From Comamonadaceae bacterium (lineage in GTDB: Bacteria; Pseudomonadota; Gammaproteobacteria; Burkholderiales; Burkholderiaceae_C): a stretch of 58,409 bases of DNA. The stretch is taken from NCBI GenBank assembly GCA_947372745.1, contig CANBUY010000011.1:1-58409 (forward strand). Direction: 5' to 3'. Both the position numbers and the translations under genes were made by a program. The notes beneath the pieces were generated by a model that saw only the letters and a list, made by a program, of their open reading frames with translations, was not told the origin of the DNA and made no database searches. Of the stretch, positions 25,446 through 34,297 are shown piece after piece (position 1 is the first letter of the stretch; every line of letters begins with the position of its first letter).

Positions 25446-26741
25446 TTAGCGCAAGTTCACCAGTGTGGTCATGATCTGGTCTTGGGTTTTGATGGTCTGC
25501 GCATTGGCTTGGTAGGTCCTTTGTGCGGTCATCATGTTGACCAGTTCAGCCGTCAAATCCACATTTGAGTCTTCCAGTGAGCCGGAGGCTAAAGACCCAA
25601 ATTTACCCACGCCGGGCTGCCCTGTTAAAGGTGTTCCTGAAGCATAGGTCTCTACCCATGTGCCGCCGCCTGTGGGTGCCAAGCCTTGAGCGTTACGAAA
25701 TTCAGCCAACGAAAATTTCCCAGCAGCCTGTGTTTGTCCGTTGGAGTAGCGGGCAGTAATAATGCCGTCATTGCCAATTTTCATACCCACCAGTTCACCA
25801 GAAACATAACCATCTTGTGTGAGGCTTGTGACGGCAAAGGGGGTCCCGTATTGCGTCACTTGACTCAAGTCCAAGGCCGCTGAAATAGTGGGGGTTGTGC
25901 TTGAGGGGGTAGCGATAGAAATAGCAGTGGGAGACAAGGGGGATGTCAATTTTCCGGAGCTGTCAAAACTCATGGTCAAAAGTGGCGTCGTGCTGCTGGT
26001 GCTGTCATAAACGTTCCAGTTATCAACTGCTGAAGTACCCGTGCCGGATGATGCAATATGCTCAAAATAGAGGTTGACAGGAATGGCCGCACCTTGGCTA
26101 TCAAATGCGTTGATAGATGTCGCATAGGTTGTACGTGTGGTCGGGGGAACGGCTGCAACTGCGGCAACAGCCGGTACAACGGGTGGGCCTGCCTGGGCTG
26201 CAACAGCGGCTACTGCTGGAGAGCCTGCAGCCAGTGGTGCACGGGCATCAAGATTAATTTCGGCAGCGATGGTCGTGGTGGCGTTGGCGGCAATAGGGGC
26301 GCCAGTTGAAAGCTTAAGGGGTTCAATGGTGGTATTGGTCGGGTTGCCCTTGATGTCTGTGGCATACCCCAGCACCTTCGCGCCTGAATTTGTCACGATA
26401 TTGCCTGACTTGTCCAGTTTGAACTCGCCATCACGTGTGTAAGCGCTCGAACCATCGGGCATCTGTAATTGGAAAAACCCAGCACCGTTGACAGCAATAT
26501 CCAGGTCATTGCCAGTGGTGCTGATGTTGCCTTGGGAAAAGTTTTGCGAGGTGGTCGTAATGTTCTCCCCGACGCCCGAAGTCTGCTTGCCATCAGCGCC
26601 CATGCTGGATGCAATCAAACTAGAGAATTCAGCACGCGATGACTTCATTCCAATCGTGTTGGCGTTGGCAATGTTATTGCCGATAACATCAAGTGTTCGT
26701 GTGGCGGAATTGAGACCCGAAAGTCCAGTTTGAAATGACAT
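25446..26741 (-). CDS. flgE: Flagellar hook protein FlgE
   Basis: Hook subunit, 431 residues. The N-terminus SFQTGLSGLNSATRTLDVIG with NNIANANTIGMKSS and the C-terminus LTAELVNMMTAQRTYQANAQ are the conserved helices that form the tube core. The central domains are variable. Residues about 168-200 are unusually rich in Ala, Val and Pro, with AAVAAQ- and VAAVAAV-like runs before the conserved TTYATSINAFDSQG. This looks like a low-complexity insertion in an exposed loop. FlgD, the hook cap, is encoded directly upstream. Confidence 0.96.
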   Translation of the reverse strand: MSFQTGLSGLNSATRTLDVIGNNIANANTIGMKSSRAEFSSLIASSMGADGKQTSGVGENITTTSQNFSQGNISTTGNDLDIAVNGAGFFQLQMPDGSSAYTRDGEFKLDKSGNIVTNSGAKVLGYATDIKGNPTNTTIEPLKLSTGAPIAANATTTIAAEINLDARAPLAAGSPAVAAVAAQAGPPVVPAVAAVAAVPPTTRTTYATSINAFDSQGAAIPVNLYFEHIASSGTGTSAVDNWNVYDSTSSTTPLLTMSFDSSGKLTSPLSPTAISIATPSSTTPTISAALDLSQVTQYGTPFAVTSLTQDGYVSGELVGMKIGNDGIITARYSNGQTQAAGKFSLAEFRNAQGLAPTGGGTWVETYASGTPLTGQPGVGKFGSLASGSLEDSNVDLTAELVNMMTAQRTYQANAQTIKTQDQIMTTLVNLR

Positions 26742-26765
26742 GGTATTTCTTCCTAAGTTGATGGG

Positions 26766-27422
26766 TTAAAGAATGGCTTTGATCGCGCTGTAGGCCTGCG
26801 TGCCTTGCAGCTGAAGCTGGACGGTCATGGTGCCGTTTTCACTGCCGACAGCAAGCACCTTGTCTCGGGCCATAGGTGTATTGGCTACACTGTTGCCACC
26901 TTGGGTCGCGGTGACTTTGAACACTGGATTATTTCCTGGCGGGTAAGCTGATGAATCCCAATCAAACGAAACCTGACCTGCTTTTTGGGCGCCTAAATTT
27001 AAACTCCCCAACAACTGACCGCCAGGCGAAAGAATGTCAACTTTCACCATCTCTGCATCTCCACTCAGCGCCAGCGAGCCACTCGCCACACTCCCCGTGT
27101 TGCTCATGGTGCTGCTTTCAATCATCACCTCACGCCCAACAAGGGATGAGCCTTGAAGCACCTGCATCGAGTTGAATTGAGTCGACATATTCTTTAAAGT
27201 GTCGTTGACCTGTTGTATCCCTGTGACGGTATTGATCTGCGCCATCTGGCTGGTCATTTGCGCGTTGTCCATGGGATTCATAGGGTCTTGGTTGCTCAGT
27301 TGCGCAACCAAGAGTTTTAAGAAGCGATCCTGCGAAGCTGTCGTGTCACTGCTGGCGGCTGGGGCGGTTGGTGAAGCGCCACCCAGTGTGTTAATTGATG
27401 TGTTTGTCGTACTTGAGATCAT
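26766..27422 (-). CDS. flgD: Flagellar hook cap / assembly protein FlgD
   Basis: Hook capping protein, 218 residues. The N-terminal signature is TASQDRFLKLLVAQLSNQDP followed by MDNAQMTSQMAQINTVTGIQ; the C-terminal part is the Ig/Tudor-like region (VDILSPGGQLLGSLNLG, FDWDSSAYPPGN). It lies between flgC and flgE. Length is typical. Confidence 0.95.
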   Translation of the reverse strand: MISSTTNTSINTLGGASPTAPAASSDTTASQDRFLKLLVAQLSNQDPMNPMDNAQMTSQMAQINTVTGIQQVNDTLKNMSTQFNSMQVLQGSSLVGREVMIESSTMSNTGSVASGSLALSGDAEMVKVDILSPGGQLLGSLNLGAQKAGQVSFDWDSSAYPPGNNPVFKVTATQGGNSVANTPMARDKVLAVGSENGTMTVQLQLQGTQAYSAIKAIL

Positions 27423-27438
27423 GGAGGGTCCTTAAGTT

Positions 27439-27843
27439 TTACTGGCCAATTTGCAATGTTTTAAGAAGCAGTGTTTTGGCTGTGTTCATCACTTCGACGT
27501 TGTTTTGATAAGAGCGAGATGCAGAGATCATGTTGACCATTTCTTCCACCGGATTCACGTTGGACTGTGTGATGTAACCTTCGGCGTCTGCTGATGGGTG
27601 GCTCGGGTTATGAACTTTGCGCAATGCCTCATTGCTCTCTTTGACACCTGCTACACGGACGCCAAATGATGTCGGTTCCCCCATAGCTGTCGTTTCAAAC
27701 ATTAACTGTCGGCCCTTGTAGCCCTTGCCATCAGGCCCGGCAACCGCATCGGCATTGGCCAGGTTGCTGGCCACGACGTTAAGTCGTTGTGACTGCGCGC
27801 TAATGGCACTGCCAGAAATATTGAAAATTGAGAACATCGACAT
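27439..27843 (-). CDS. flgC: Flagellar proximal rod protein FlgC
   Basis: Rod subunit, 134 residues. It starts MSMFSIFNISGSAISAQSQR with LNVVASNLANADAVAGPDGK and ends NPVEEMVNMISASRSYQNNV, as FlgC does. GGGGAG sits well placed before the chosen ATG. It follows flgB by 27 bases. Confidence 0.96.
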   Translation of the reverse strand: MSMFSIFNISGSAISAQSQRLNVVASNLANADAVAGPDGKGYKGRQLMFETTAMGEPTSFGVRVAGVKESNEALRKVHNPSHPSADAEGYITQSNVNPVEEMVNMISASRSYQNNVEVMNTAKTLLLKTLQIGQ

Positions 27844-27870
27844 GTTTATCTCCCCTTTAAGCCCTTCAGC

Positions 27871-28323
27871 TTATTGACCTTGAATCGCGCTCAAAATTGT
27901 TTTTGACTGGCCATTGATGAAACGAAGGGTGGCTTCATAGTGCACAGAGTTATCGACAAAGTTGGCTCGTTCCTGATCCAGATCCACACTGTTGCCATCC
28001 AAGCTAGGTTGGCTTTGAATAACATAGCCCAGTTTTTCTTGGCCGCCCAATCGGCCCTCTGAATTACCGGCCAAAGCCATGTGTTTAGTGTTTGAGCTGG
28101 CAAGAAATCCTCCTAGTCGAGAAGACTTGCTTGGTGTCAGGCTCAAGGCGCCGTGACTTGGCTCATTTGCCGATGCCATGGCTTCTTTGAAATCAAGGTT
28201 TCTAGCAGCGTAGCCCGGCGTGTCAGCATTGGCAATATTGCCAGCAATCACACGTTGGCGCTCCGCACGTATCACCAACGCTTTAGAGTGGAAGTCCAGA
28301 CTACTGGTTAAATTTGCGAACAT
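27871..28323 (-). CDS. flgB: Flagellar proximal rod protein FlgB
   Basis: Rod subunit and first gene of the leftward flgBCDEFGHIJKL operon. The ATG at 28323 gives 150 residues and the usual start MFANLTSSLDFHSKALVIRA, then GNIANADTPGYAARNLDFK. The frame is open upstream to 28386, but those codons lie in the promoter region shared with flgA. The C-terminus (VDLDQERANFVDNSVHYEAT) is typical. Confidence 0.95.
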   Translation of the reverse strand: MFANLTSSLDFHSKALVIRAERQRVIAGNIANADTPGYAARNLDFKEAMASANEPSHGALSLTPSKSSRLGGFLASSNTKHMALAGNSEGRLGGQEKLGYVIQSQPSLDGNSVDLDQERANFVDNSVHYEATLRFINGQSKTILSAIQGQ

Positions 28324-28484
28324 AGAACACCTCAGTACTCGTTTAAAGGATCGGCATGGCGCTTGATGGCGCATCCTGTCAATCAATTATTAAAATTTCT
28401 TAAATATTTATCTCATCGAATAAAGGGATAAACGGGGCTTACTTGTTTGCCTTCTGATTTCGGGGTGTCAATAAAGTGGCATCC

Positions 28485-29219
28485 ATGAAAATATCAAATT
28501 TCCCGCCGTTCATCAAAAACTGCCTAGTTGGCTTAGCGGTACTTCTGTCTAGTCAAGGCGTTCTGGCAGAAGATAGCGCTGCCGCACCCGTGGTGATGGA
28601 GGCGGCGAGGTTGTGGCTCAATGACGCTCTGATGAATTTGCCAAAAACAACGAAGACGCCCCTGCGCATGGTGCTGGTTGTGGGTGAGTTGGACAGCAGA
28701 CTTCGCTTGGCACCGTGCACCCGGATGACGCCTTATGTACCGGTTGGTGCTCGCCTATGGGGCAAAACACGCATTGGCTTGCGGTGTCTTGAGGGGGCGA
28801 CCAAGTGGAATGTATTTCTACCCATCACTATTCATGCCTTTGGACCTGCCTGGGTGGTGAAAGGAAACATAAGCGCCGGCGCTACTTTGGTTGAAGATGA
28901 TGTTGTCCAAGCTGAAGTCGATTGGGCCGAGTCGCCCAGCCCGGTCGTCAGCCATGCAACGCAATGGATTGGTGCGGTAGCTTCGGGTCAGCTCGTCGCA
29001 GGACAAGTCTTGCGGCAAGCTTCGATAAGAGCCGCACAGGTGTTTATGGCGGGTGCGCTGGTAAGGGTTCTGGCACAAGGTCCAGGTTTCACGATTTCAA
29101 CAGATGGTCAAGCCCTGAGTTCTGGGGTGGTCGGGCAACTAGCGCAAGTAAAAATGGAAAATGGCAGAATTCTTGCTGGCATCGTGCTTGACAGTCGGAC
29201 TGTCAGGCTGGACATATGA
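28485..29219 (+). CDS. flgA: Flagellar P-ring assembly chaperone FlgA
   Basis: Periplasmic chaperone for P-ring formation. From the ATG at 28485 it has 244 residues with a signal peptide (FIKNCLVGLAVLLSSQGVLA). A SAF-type domain and the FlgA C-terminal region are visible: WVVKGNISAGATLVEDDVV, GQLVAGQVLRQASIRAAQVF, and VGQLAQVKMENGRILAGIV near the end. It is divergent from flgB, as is usual, across a 161-base AT-rich promoter region. Confidence 0.93.
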   Translation: MKISNFPPFIKNCLVGLAVLLSSQGVLAEDSAAAPVVMEAARLWLNDALMNLPKTTKTPLRMVLVVGELDSRLRLAPCTRMTPYVPVGARLWGKTRIGLRCLEGATKWNVFLPITIHAFGPAWVVKGNISAGATLVEDDVVQAEVDWAESPSPVVSHATQWIGAVASGQLVAGQVLRQASIRAAQVFMAGALVRVLAQGPGFTISTDGQALSSGVVGQLAQVKMENGRILAGIVLDSRTVRLDI

Positions 29220-29261
29220 AAATCAAAGGTGATATTTTTGGCGGTTGATGCAAAATAGCCC

Positions 29262-29288
29262 TAAAGCTGGCGGTGTTCATGCCGTTAA
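29262..29288 (+). promoter_or_regulatory. Sigma-28 (FliA) promoter of flgM
   Basis: TAAAGCTG at 29262-29269, then 11 bases, then GCCGTTAA at 29281-29288. Compared with the FliA consensus TAAAGTTT-N11-GCCGATAA, the -10 box matches at 7 of 8 and the -35 box at 6 of 8 with ideal spacing. It lies 42 bases before the flgM start codon, between flgA and flgM, where a late promoter for flgMN is known in enteric bacteria. Confidence 0.75.
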
Positions 29289-29330
29289 TGTTTGTACGAG
29301 GCTGCACTTTTAGTGGTTTTGGAGAGCACG

Positions 29331-29648
29331 ATGAAAATAGGTCAACCTACAGACAATCAAATAATGAACAGCGCCGCTGCTCAGTCCGCCCTATCAAAAA
29401 GTGGTCAGGGTCCTGGTGTGGCTGTATCGTCTGCGGCGAGTATGGCGCCAGCAGGCATCGAGGTGACCGTCTCCAGTTTGGCGCGTTCGCTTGCCACCCC
29501 TGGTCAGGGCGACACCCCAGACGTGGACTTGGCAAAAGTCGATGCCATGAAAACAGCCCTGCGCAATGGCCAATTCCAGGTTAATCCGGAAGCTATAGCG
29601 GACAAATTGCTCAGCAATGCGCAAGAGATGCTGACGCGTCAACGCTAA
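29331..29648 (+). CDS. flgM: Anti-sigma-28 factor FlgM
   Basis: Small secreted inhibitor of FliA, 105 residues from the ATG at 29331, with GGAGAG just upstream. The N-terminus MKIGQPT and the C-terminal FliA-binding region (VDLAKVDAMKTALRNGQFQV, NPEAIADKLLSNAQEML) fit the family. It is released through the finished hook, which frees FliA for late genes. The frame continues upstream to 29292 but into the promoter spacer. Confidence 0.93.
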   Translation: MKIGQPTDNQIMNSAAAQSALSKSGQGPGVAVSSAASMAPAGIEVTVSSLARSLATPGQGDTPDVDLAKVDAMKTALRNGQFQVNPEAIADKLLSNAQEMLTRQR

Positions 29649-29688
29649 ACCCCTCTTGGTTAGATTTGCCACCTAGGTTATTTCCGGT

Positions 29689-30072
29689 ATGACGTCACTT
29701 TTAAGCGTTGAAGCTGCGTTCGCTCAGGTAGAGCATTGCTTTAATGCGTTGTCAATGGCCTTGGTGACTGGTGAGCCAGAGGCTCTAGCGCTAAGCGGAA
29801 TCAATCTCCATGGTGCCTCGCTTGCGCTATCCGCCCTACTTAAACAGACTTCAATCAGCGATCTCCAGACGCTGGAATTCAAAAAACGAATCACTGTGTT
29901 GGTTGCTGCATTGGGATCAAGAAGAGAGTCTCTAATTCGGCGCACTGTGCTGGTGGACCGTGCTCTGAACGCTTTAGTTCCCGCGACCGTGAAATCAACC
30001 TACGGCCAAAGTCCTAATACCTACGGTTCAGTCGGGCCACAAACAGGTGCATTCAAGTACCTGTCTGCCTAA
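29689..30072 (+). CDS. flgN: Flagellar export chaperone FlgN
   Basis: Chaperone of the hook-associated proteins FlgK and FlgL, 127 residues. Sequence conservation of FlgN is weak. The call rests on its all-helical composition, its length, a weak match in the helix EFKKRITVLVAALGSRRESL, and above all its place directly after flgM. It converges with fliA, leaving 12 bases between the stop codons. Confidence 0.82.
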   Translation: MTSLLSVEAAFAQVEHCFNALSMALVTGEPEALALSGINLHGASLALSALLKQTSISDLQTLEFKKRITVLVAALGSRRESLIRRTVLVDRALNALVPATVKSTYGQSPNTYGSVGPQTGAFKYLSA

Positions 30073-30084
30073 GCCGCCAGATAT

Positions 30085-30801
30085 TTAATGCGCTCTCATT
30101 TTTGAGCGTAATCTGGCAATAGACTGGCTGTGTAATTGGCACACCCGTGATTCAGTAATATCCAGGACGAGGGCGATTTCCTTAAGGTTCATGTCTTTTT
30201 CATAATACATGCCCATAATGAATTGTTCACGCTCGGGCAAGTTTTTAATTGCAGCTACCAAGGCCTCACGTAAACGCTGATCACGCAGCATATTCACAGG
30301 GTCTGCATCAGAATTTGCTACATGTCGGTCTAGTACATCATCATCATCGTCATGACCCCGAGACATGTCCTCAAGATAAATGAGCTGCGTGCCACGAACC
30401 TTACCCAATAGCGTTTGATAGTCAATGAGACTGATGCCCAATTGGGCCGCTATTTCACTTTCAATGGGTGTGCGGCCCAGTTGGTGCTCCAACTTGCGCA
30501 GGGCCTGCTCAATATCTTTTTGACTTTTACGGGTGCCCCTTGACATCCAGTCGTTGTCCCTGAGTTCATCCAGCATGGCGCCACGAATGCGCTGGGTTGC
30601 GAACGTTTCAAACTGAACGCCCTGTACGACCTCGTAGCGTGTCAGTGCTTCCGACAAGCCCATCAGTCCCACTTGGATCAAGTCATCCACCTGGATATTG
30701 GCGGGTAACTTGGCCATCATGTGATGTGCCAGTCGACGTACCAGTGGTTGGTACTGTTTAATCATTGCATTTCGATTAAGTTGACCGTTAGCGGTATACA
30801 T
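30085..30801 (-). CDS. fliA: Sigma-28 factor FliA
   Basis: RNA polymerase sigma factor for late flagellar genes, 238 residues. Region 2 reads YQPLVRRLAHHMMAKLPANI, DDLIQVGLMGLSEALTRYE, QFETFATQRIRGAMLDELR; region 3 is MSRGTRKSQKDIEQALRKLE; region 4 contains LPEREQFIMGMYYEKDMNLK and the helix-turn-helix LDITESRVCQLHSQSIARL. It is last in the flhB-flhA-flhF-fliA run, 26 bases after flhF, with no flhG between. Confidence 0.97.
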   Translation of the reverse strand: MYTANGQLNRNAMIKQYQPLVRRLAHHMMAKLPANIQVDDLIQVGLMGLSEALTRYEVVQGVQFETFATQRIRGAMLDELRDNDWMSRGTRKSQKDIEQALRKLEHQLGRTPIESEIAAQLGISLIDYQTLLGKVRGTQLIYLEDMSRGHDDDDDVLDRHVANSDADPVNMLRDQRLREALVAAIKNLPEREQFIMGMYYEKDMNLKEIALVLDITESRVCQLHSQSIARLRSKMRAH

Positions 30802-30827
30802 CTTGCCCCCTAAAAATTTGGTATCCG

Positions 30828-32222
30828 TTATGCATATTTTTTTGATGGACTCTTATGGGTAGAAGTCGTAAAGAAGAAATCCAAGTCTGCGGGCTGAGGT
30901 GCGAAAACAGATTTTTTGCTGGAGTGCATTGATTGGCGAACCAGTTTTTCGGCATTAGCCAATTCAAAATCTTCCTGAACGTTCTGACCTGTTGTCACGC
31001 CACGTAATATCAGCTTATGCCTAATAATGGTGTCAAGCGATGGCCCTAATTTCGAGGCTTCATCAAGCTTTGAGAGGATGGCATGCTGTGGGCCACTTGT
31101 CTTAAACGCGCAAACTACATCATCGAGCATCTCGCCATCTCCACCAGCATTTAAAACCAATAGCCGGTTCAGTCTGGGTAAGTCAAGAAACGCCAGTAGG
31201 TCATCTTTACGCGAGTCACTGGGTGCTAAACCCATGGTGTCGATCAGCACCAATTTCTTGCGTGAGAGTAAGCTCAAGAGATCTTGGAGCGTCGCTTGGT
31301 CATGCGCAACGTGCGAGACGATACCCATCGTTCTGCCATGGGCACGTAGTTGCTCTTGGGCTCCAACACGGTAGTTATCCAAGCTGATCAAGCCCACGCT
31401 GTCCGATCCATTAAGTGTTGCGCATTGAAAGGCCAGTTTGGCGGCCGTGGTTGTTTTTCCAACACCCGTGGCACCCACCAATGCAAAGACCCCCCCCTCC
31501 ATGGGAAGTGCGCGCGAGGTGTCGGCTATTTTTAAATTTCTCTCAAGCGTAGCCATGACCCAATGAAATGACTCCGCGACAGGCAGGTCTTCGGGTAAGT
31601 GTTCAATCACCAGTCTGGATAAATTGGGCGAATATCCAGCACGAATCAACTTCATCATCATGTTTGAATGCACAGGACTTTGTCGGGTTTGCCCTAGCCA
31701 CGTCAGCGTGTTGAAACGCTCTTCCATCATTGCGGTCATCGCCTGCAACTCTGCGGCAACACTGTGTACTGGAGTTTGTACTGAAGCTACTTGGGGTTTG
31801 ACGCTGAGGGTTGTCAATTGTTCTGTAAGCGGCTTTTCCTCTGGCGCGACGGTACGGGGCATGGCAGTCGCCTGCACCTTGGGCGCCATAGACTCATTTC
31901 GACGACGTAGCATGCGTTCGCGAACATAGTCTTGAAATGACAAAGTGCTCATCGACAAACGATCGGCGTCCTCCTCCACTTCGGCTTTTGATTCAAGATT
32001 AACCCCCTGTTTCGCTTGAAATGTTGGCTTTTGTGCCACCACGCGGTTTGAAAATTTATCTGACCGGTCGAGCCCAATGACTGTATCTTCAGCGGTTGCG
32101 ACGACCTCAATACCCGTTGCTGTTTGTCGGTTCGAAAGAATGAGCGTTCCCTCGCCAAAGGCCAAACGTGCTTTGGCTAAGGCTTCGCGCGATGTGGGTG
32201 CTGAAAAACGTTGGATATTCAT
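30828..32222 (-). CDS. flhF: Flagellar placement GTPase FlhF
   Basis: SRP-type GTPase that sets flagellar position and number in polar flagellates, 464 residues. The N-terminal basic B domain starts MNIQRFSAPTSREALAKARL. A long variable linker follows. The NG domain has the P-loop GATGVGKTT at 250-258, DNYRVGAQEQLRAHGR, DTMGLAPSD, and SKLDEASKLG as the later guanine-binding motif. Its presence suggests polar flagella. It overlaps flhA by four bases. Confidence 0.96.
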   Translation of the reverse strand: MNIQRFSAPTSREALAKARLAFGEGTLILSNRQTATGIEVVATAEDTVIGLDRSDKFSNRVVAQKPTFQAKQGVNLESKAEVEEDADRLSMSTLSFQDYVRERMLRRRNESMAPKVQATAMPRTVAPEEKPLTEQLTTLSVKPQVASVQTPVHSVAAELQAMTAMMEERFNTLTWLGQTRQSPVHSNMMMKLIRAGYSPNLSRLVIEHLPEDLPVAESFHWVMATLERNLKIADTSRALPMEGGVFALVGATGVGKTTTAAKLAFQCATLNGSDSVGLISLDNYRVGAQEQLRAHGRTMGIVSHVAHDQATLQDLLSLLSRKKLVLIDTMGLAPSDSRKDDLLAFLDLPRLNRLLVLNAGGDGEMLDDVVCAFKTSGPQHAILSKLDEASKLGPSLDTIIRHKLILRGVTTGQNVQEDFELANAEKLVRQSMHSSKKSVFAPQPADLDFFFTTSTHKSPSKKYA

Positions 32223-34297
32223 GCTGAGCCTCTAAGAATCGGTCCGATTCGGATGGTGTGGGTCTCGGGTATTTCGCTGTGCGAAAGAACCTGAAGGCGG
32301 GGTGCCGAACGACGAACAAGTCGAGCGATCGAGCCGCGAATTTGATCTGGAACCAGCAGGCAAGCGGGAATTCCGATTTCTTCTTGTTGCTGGGCGACAT
32401 CAGCTGCTGTTCGTGTGAAAACGTCAGCAACGCCTGGGTCAAGTGCCGGCCCTGTCGAATTACCCAAGGCTTGCACCAGTAGTCGTTCAAGGGCAGGGTC
32501 GATCGCAATGACATTGAGCTCCTTAGTGGACCCGTAGATTTGCTGAACAATGGCCGGTGCCAATGAAACACGAACCCTGCGGGCCAATTCAACGGGGTCG
32601 ATCGTTGAGCTCGCGTTCTCTGCAATCGACTCAATGATGGTGCGTATGTCGCGAATGTGTACGGACTCATCCAGCAACAATTGCAAAACCTTTTGGAACA
32701 CGGCAACGCTAACCAGCTTGGGAACGACTTCTTCAATCAATTTTGGCGCTTGTTTATTCACATGTTCCACGAGTTGCTGGGTCTCGGTTCGGCTGAGTAA
32801 TTTGGATGCTTGAACTTGCATCAAGTGTGACAAATGTGTGGCCATCACAGTCTCTGAATCAACCACGGTATAGCCGGCCATTTGCGCGGGTTCCTTCTGG
32901 CGTTCATCTATCCAGTGGGCGGGAAGTCCGAATGCTGGATCGGTGGTGGCCGTTCCAATTAAAGGTGTGTTGATGCCGCCCGGATTAATTGCGAGGAACA
33001 TTCCAGGAAAGGCATCGCCTTCTCCGGCTGTCACGCCACGCACGGTGATTCGGTAGCCACTGGGTTTAAGTTCAAGGTTGTCCCTGACATGCACGGGTGG
33101 AGGTAAAAACCCCACCTCTTGTGCAAACTTGCGCCTGACCCCTTTAATTCGCGTTAAAAGATCACCCTGGCGATTTTTATCGACGAGTGAAATCAAGCGA
33201 TAGCCCAATTCAAGCCCAAGTTGATCCACGGGCTGTAGGTCATCCCAGGTCGCCTCGCCATCAGACACGGCGGCAACTGGGGTGTCTGCTTCGTTCGGGG
33301 CTGCAGTCTGATGTGCTAGTACCCATGAACCATAGCCCAGGACACTGGCAATGCCTAAAAAAACCAAATGAGGCATGCCTGGAATGAGACCCAATATACC
33401 CATGATCGCGGCGGTAATACCCAGGACGCGTGGAGAAATGAACATTTGATCAATGATTTGACGTCCCAGATCATGGTCTTTCCCCACGCGGGAAACGACC
33501 ATGGCAGCCGCCACTGAAATCAGTAAGCCTGGAATCTGTGCAACTAGCGCATCGCCTACCGCCAGTAAAATATAGGTGTCTGCGGCTTGCGTTGCGGTTA
33601 GTCCGTGCTGCAATATACCGATCGTAAAGCCACCAAAAATATTGATTAGCAAAATCAATATGCCAGCAACAGCATCGCCGCGCACAAATTTCGAGGCGCC
33701 ATCCATCGAACCAAAAAAATCAGCTTCTTCAGAAACTTCGGCACGCCGACGCTTGGCTTCTTTTTCGTCGATCAATCCGGCATTCAAGTCCGCATCGACG
33801 GCCATCTGTTTACCGGGCATCGCGTCCAGTGCAAAGCGGGCAGAAACTTCCGCAATCCGCTCTGCTCCCTTGGTGACCACCACAAAGTTAATGACCACCA
33901 GAATAGAAAACACAATCAAGCCAACTGCAAAGTTGCCACCGATAAGGAAATGCCCGAAAGCTTCGATTACGGCTCCTGCAGCGCCAGGACCGGTATGCCC
34001 CTCAAGCAACACCACACGGGTTGAGGCCACGTTCAAAGACAAGCGCATCAGCGTGGTAAGCAGCAAGACGGCGGGGAAAGCGGCAAAATCCAGAGGCCGA
34101 ATCATGTAGGCGGCAACCATCATCACCATCAAGGCCACAGAAATATTGATGGTGAAAAAAACATCCAGCATCCATGTGGGCATCGGCAGCACCATCATGG
34201 CCAGAATGGATACCACCAGCAAAGGGGCTGCGGCGCCCTTGATTAAGGCGGTATTGGTACCGAACCAATTCTTCAGGACATTCAATTGATTGATCAT
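32219..34297 (-). CDS. flhA: Flagellar export gate protein FlhA
   Basis: Large export gate subunit, 692 residues. Eight hydrophobic segments span about 20-330, with the FHIPEP signature region RLSLNVASTRVVLLEGHTGP and the cytoplasmic loop FALDAMPGKQMAVDADLNAG, EEADFFGSMDGASKFVRGDA. The C-terminal cytoplasmic domain forms the docking ring for export chaperones. It overlaps flhB and flhF by four bases each, which indicates coupled translation. Confidence 0.97.
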   Translation of the reverse strand: MINQLNVLKNWFGTNTALIKGAAAPLLVVSILAMMVLPMPTWMLDVFFTINISVALMVMMVAAYMIRPLDFAAFPAVLLLTTLMRLSLNVASTRVVLLEGHTGPGAAGAVIEAFGHFLIGGNFAVGLIVFSILVVINFVVVTKGAERIAEVSARFALDAMPGKQMAVDADLNAGLIDEKEAKRRRAEVSEEADFFGSMDGASKFVRGDAVAGILILLINIFGGFTIGILQHGLTATQAADTYILLAVGDALVAQIPGLLISVAAAMVVSRVGKDHDLGRQIIDQMFISPRVLGITAAIMGILGLIPGMPHLVFLGIASVLGYGSWVLAHQTAAPNEADTPVAAVSDGEATWDDLQPVDQLGLELGYRLISLVDKNRQGDLLTRIKGVRRKFAQEVGFLPPPVHVRDNLELKPSGYRITVRGVTAGEGDAFPGMFLAINPGGINTPLIGTATTDPAFGLPAHWIDERQKEPAQMAGYTVVDSETVMATHLSHLMQVQASKLLSRTETQQLVEHVNKQAPKLIEEVVPKLVSVAVFQKVLQLLLDESVHIRDIRTIIESIAENASSTIDPVELARRVRVSLAPAIVQQIYGSTKELNVIAIDPALERLLVQALGNSTGPALDPGVADVFTRTAADVAQQQEEIGIPACLLVPDQIRGSIARLVRRSAPRLQVLSHSEIPETHTIRIGPILRGSA

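Noticed and set aside
26137-26442. Plus-strand Ala/Thr-rich frame
   Set aside because: It is the complement of the low-complexity FlgE insertion and has no other support.
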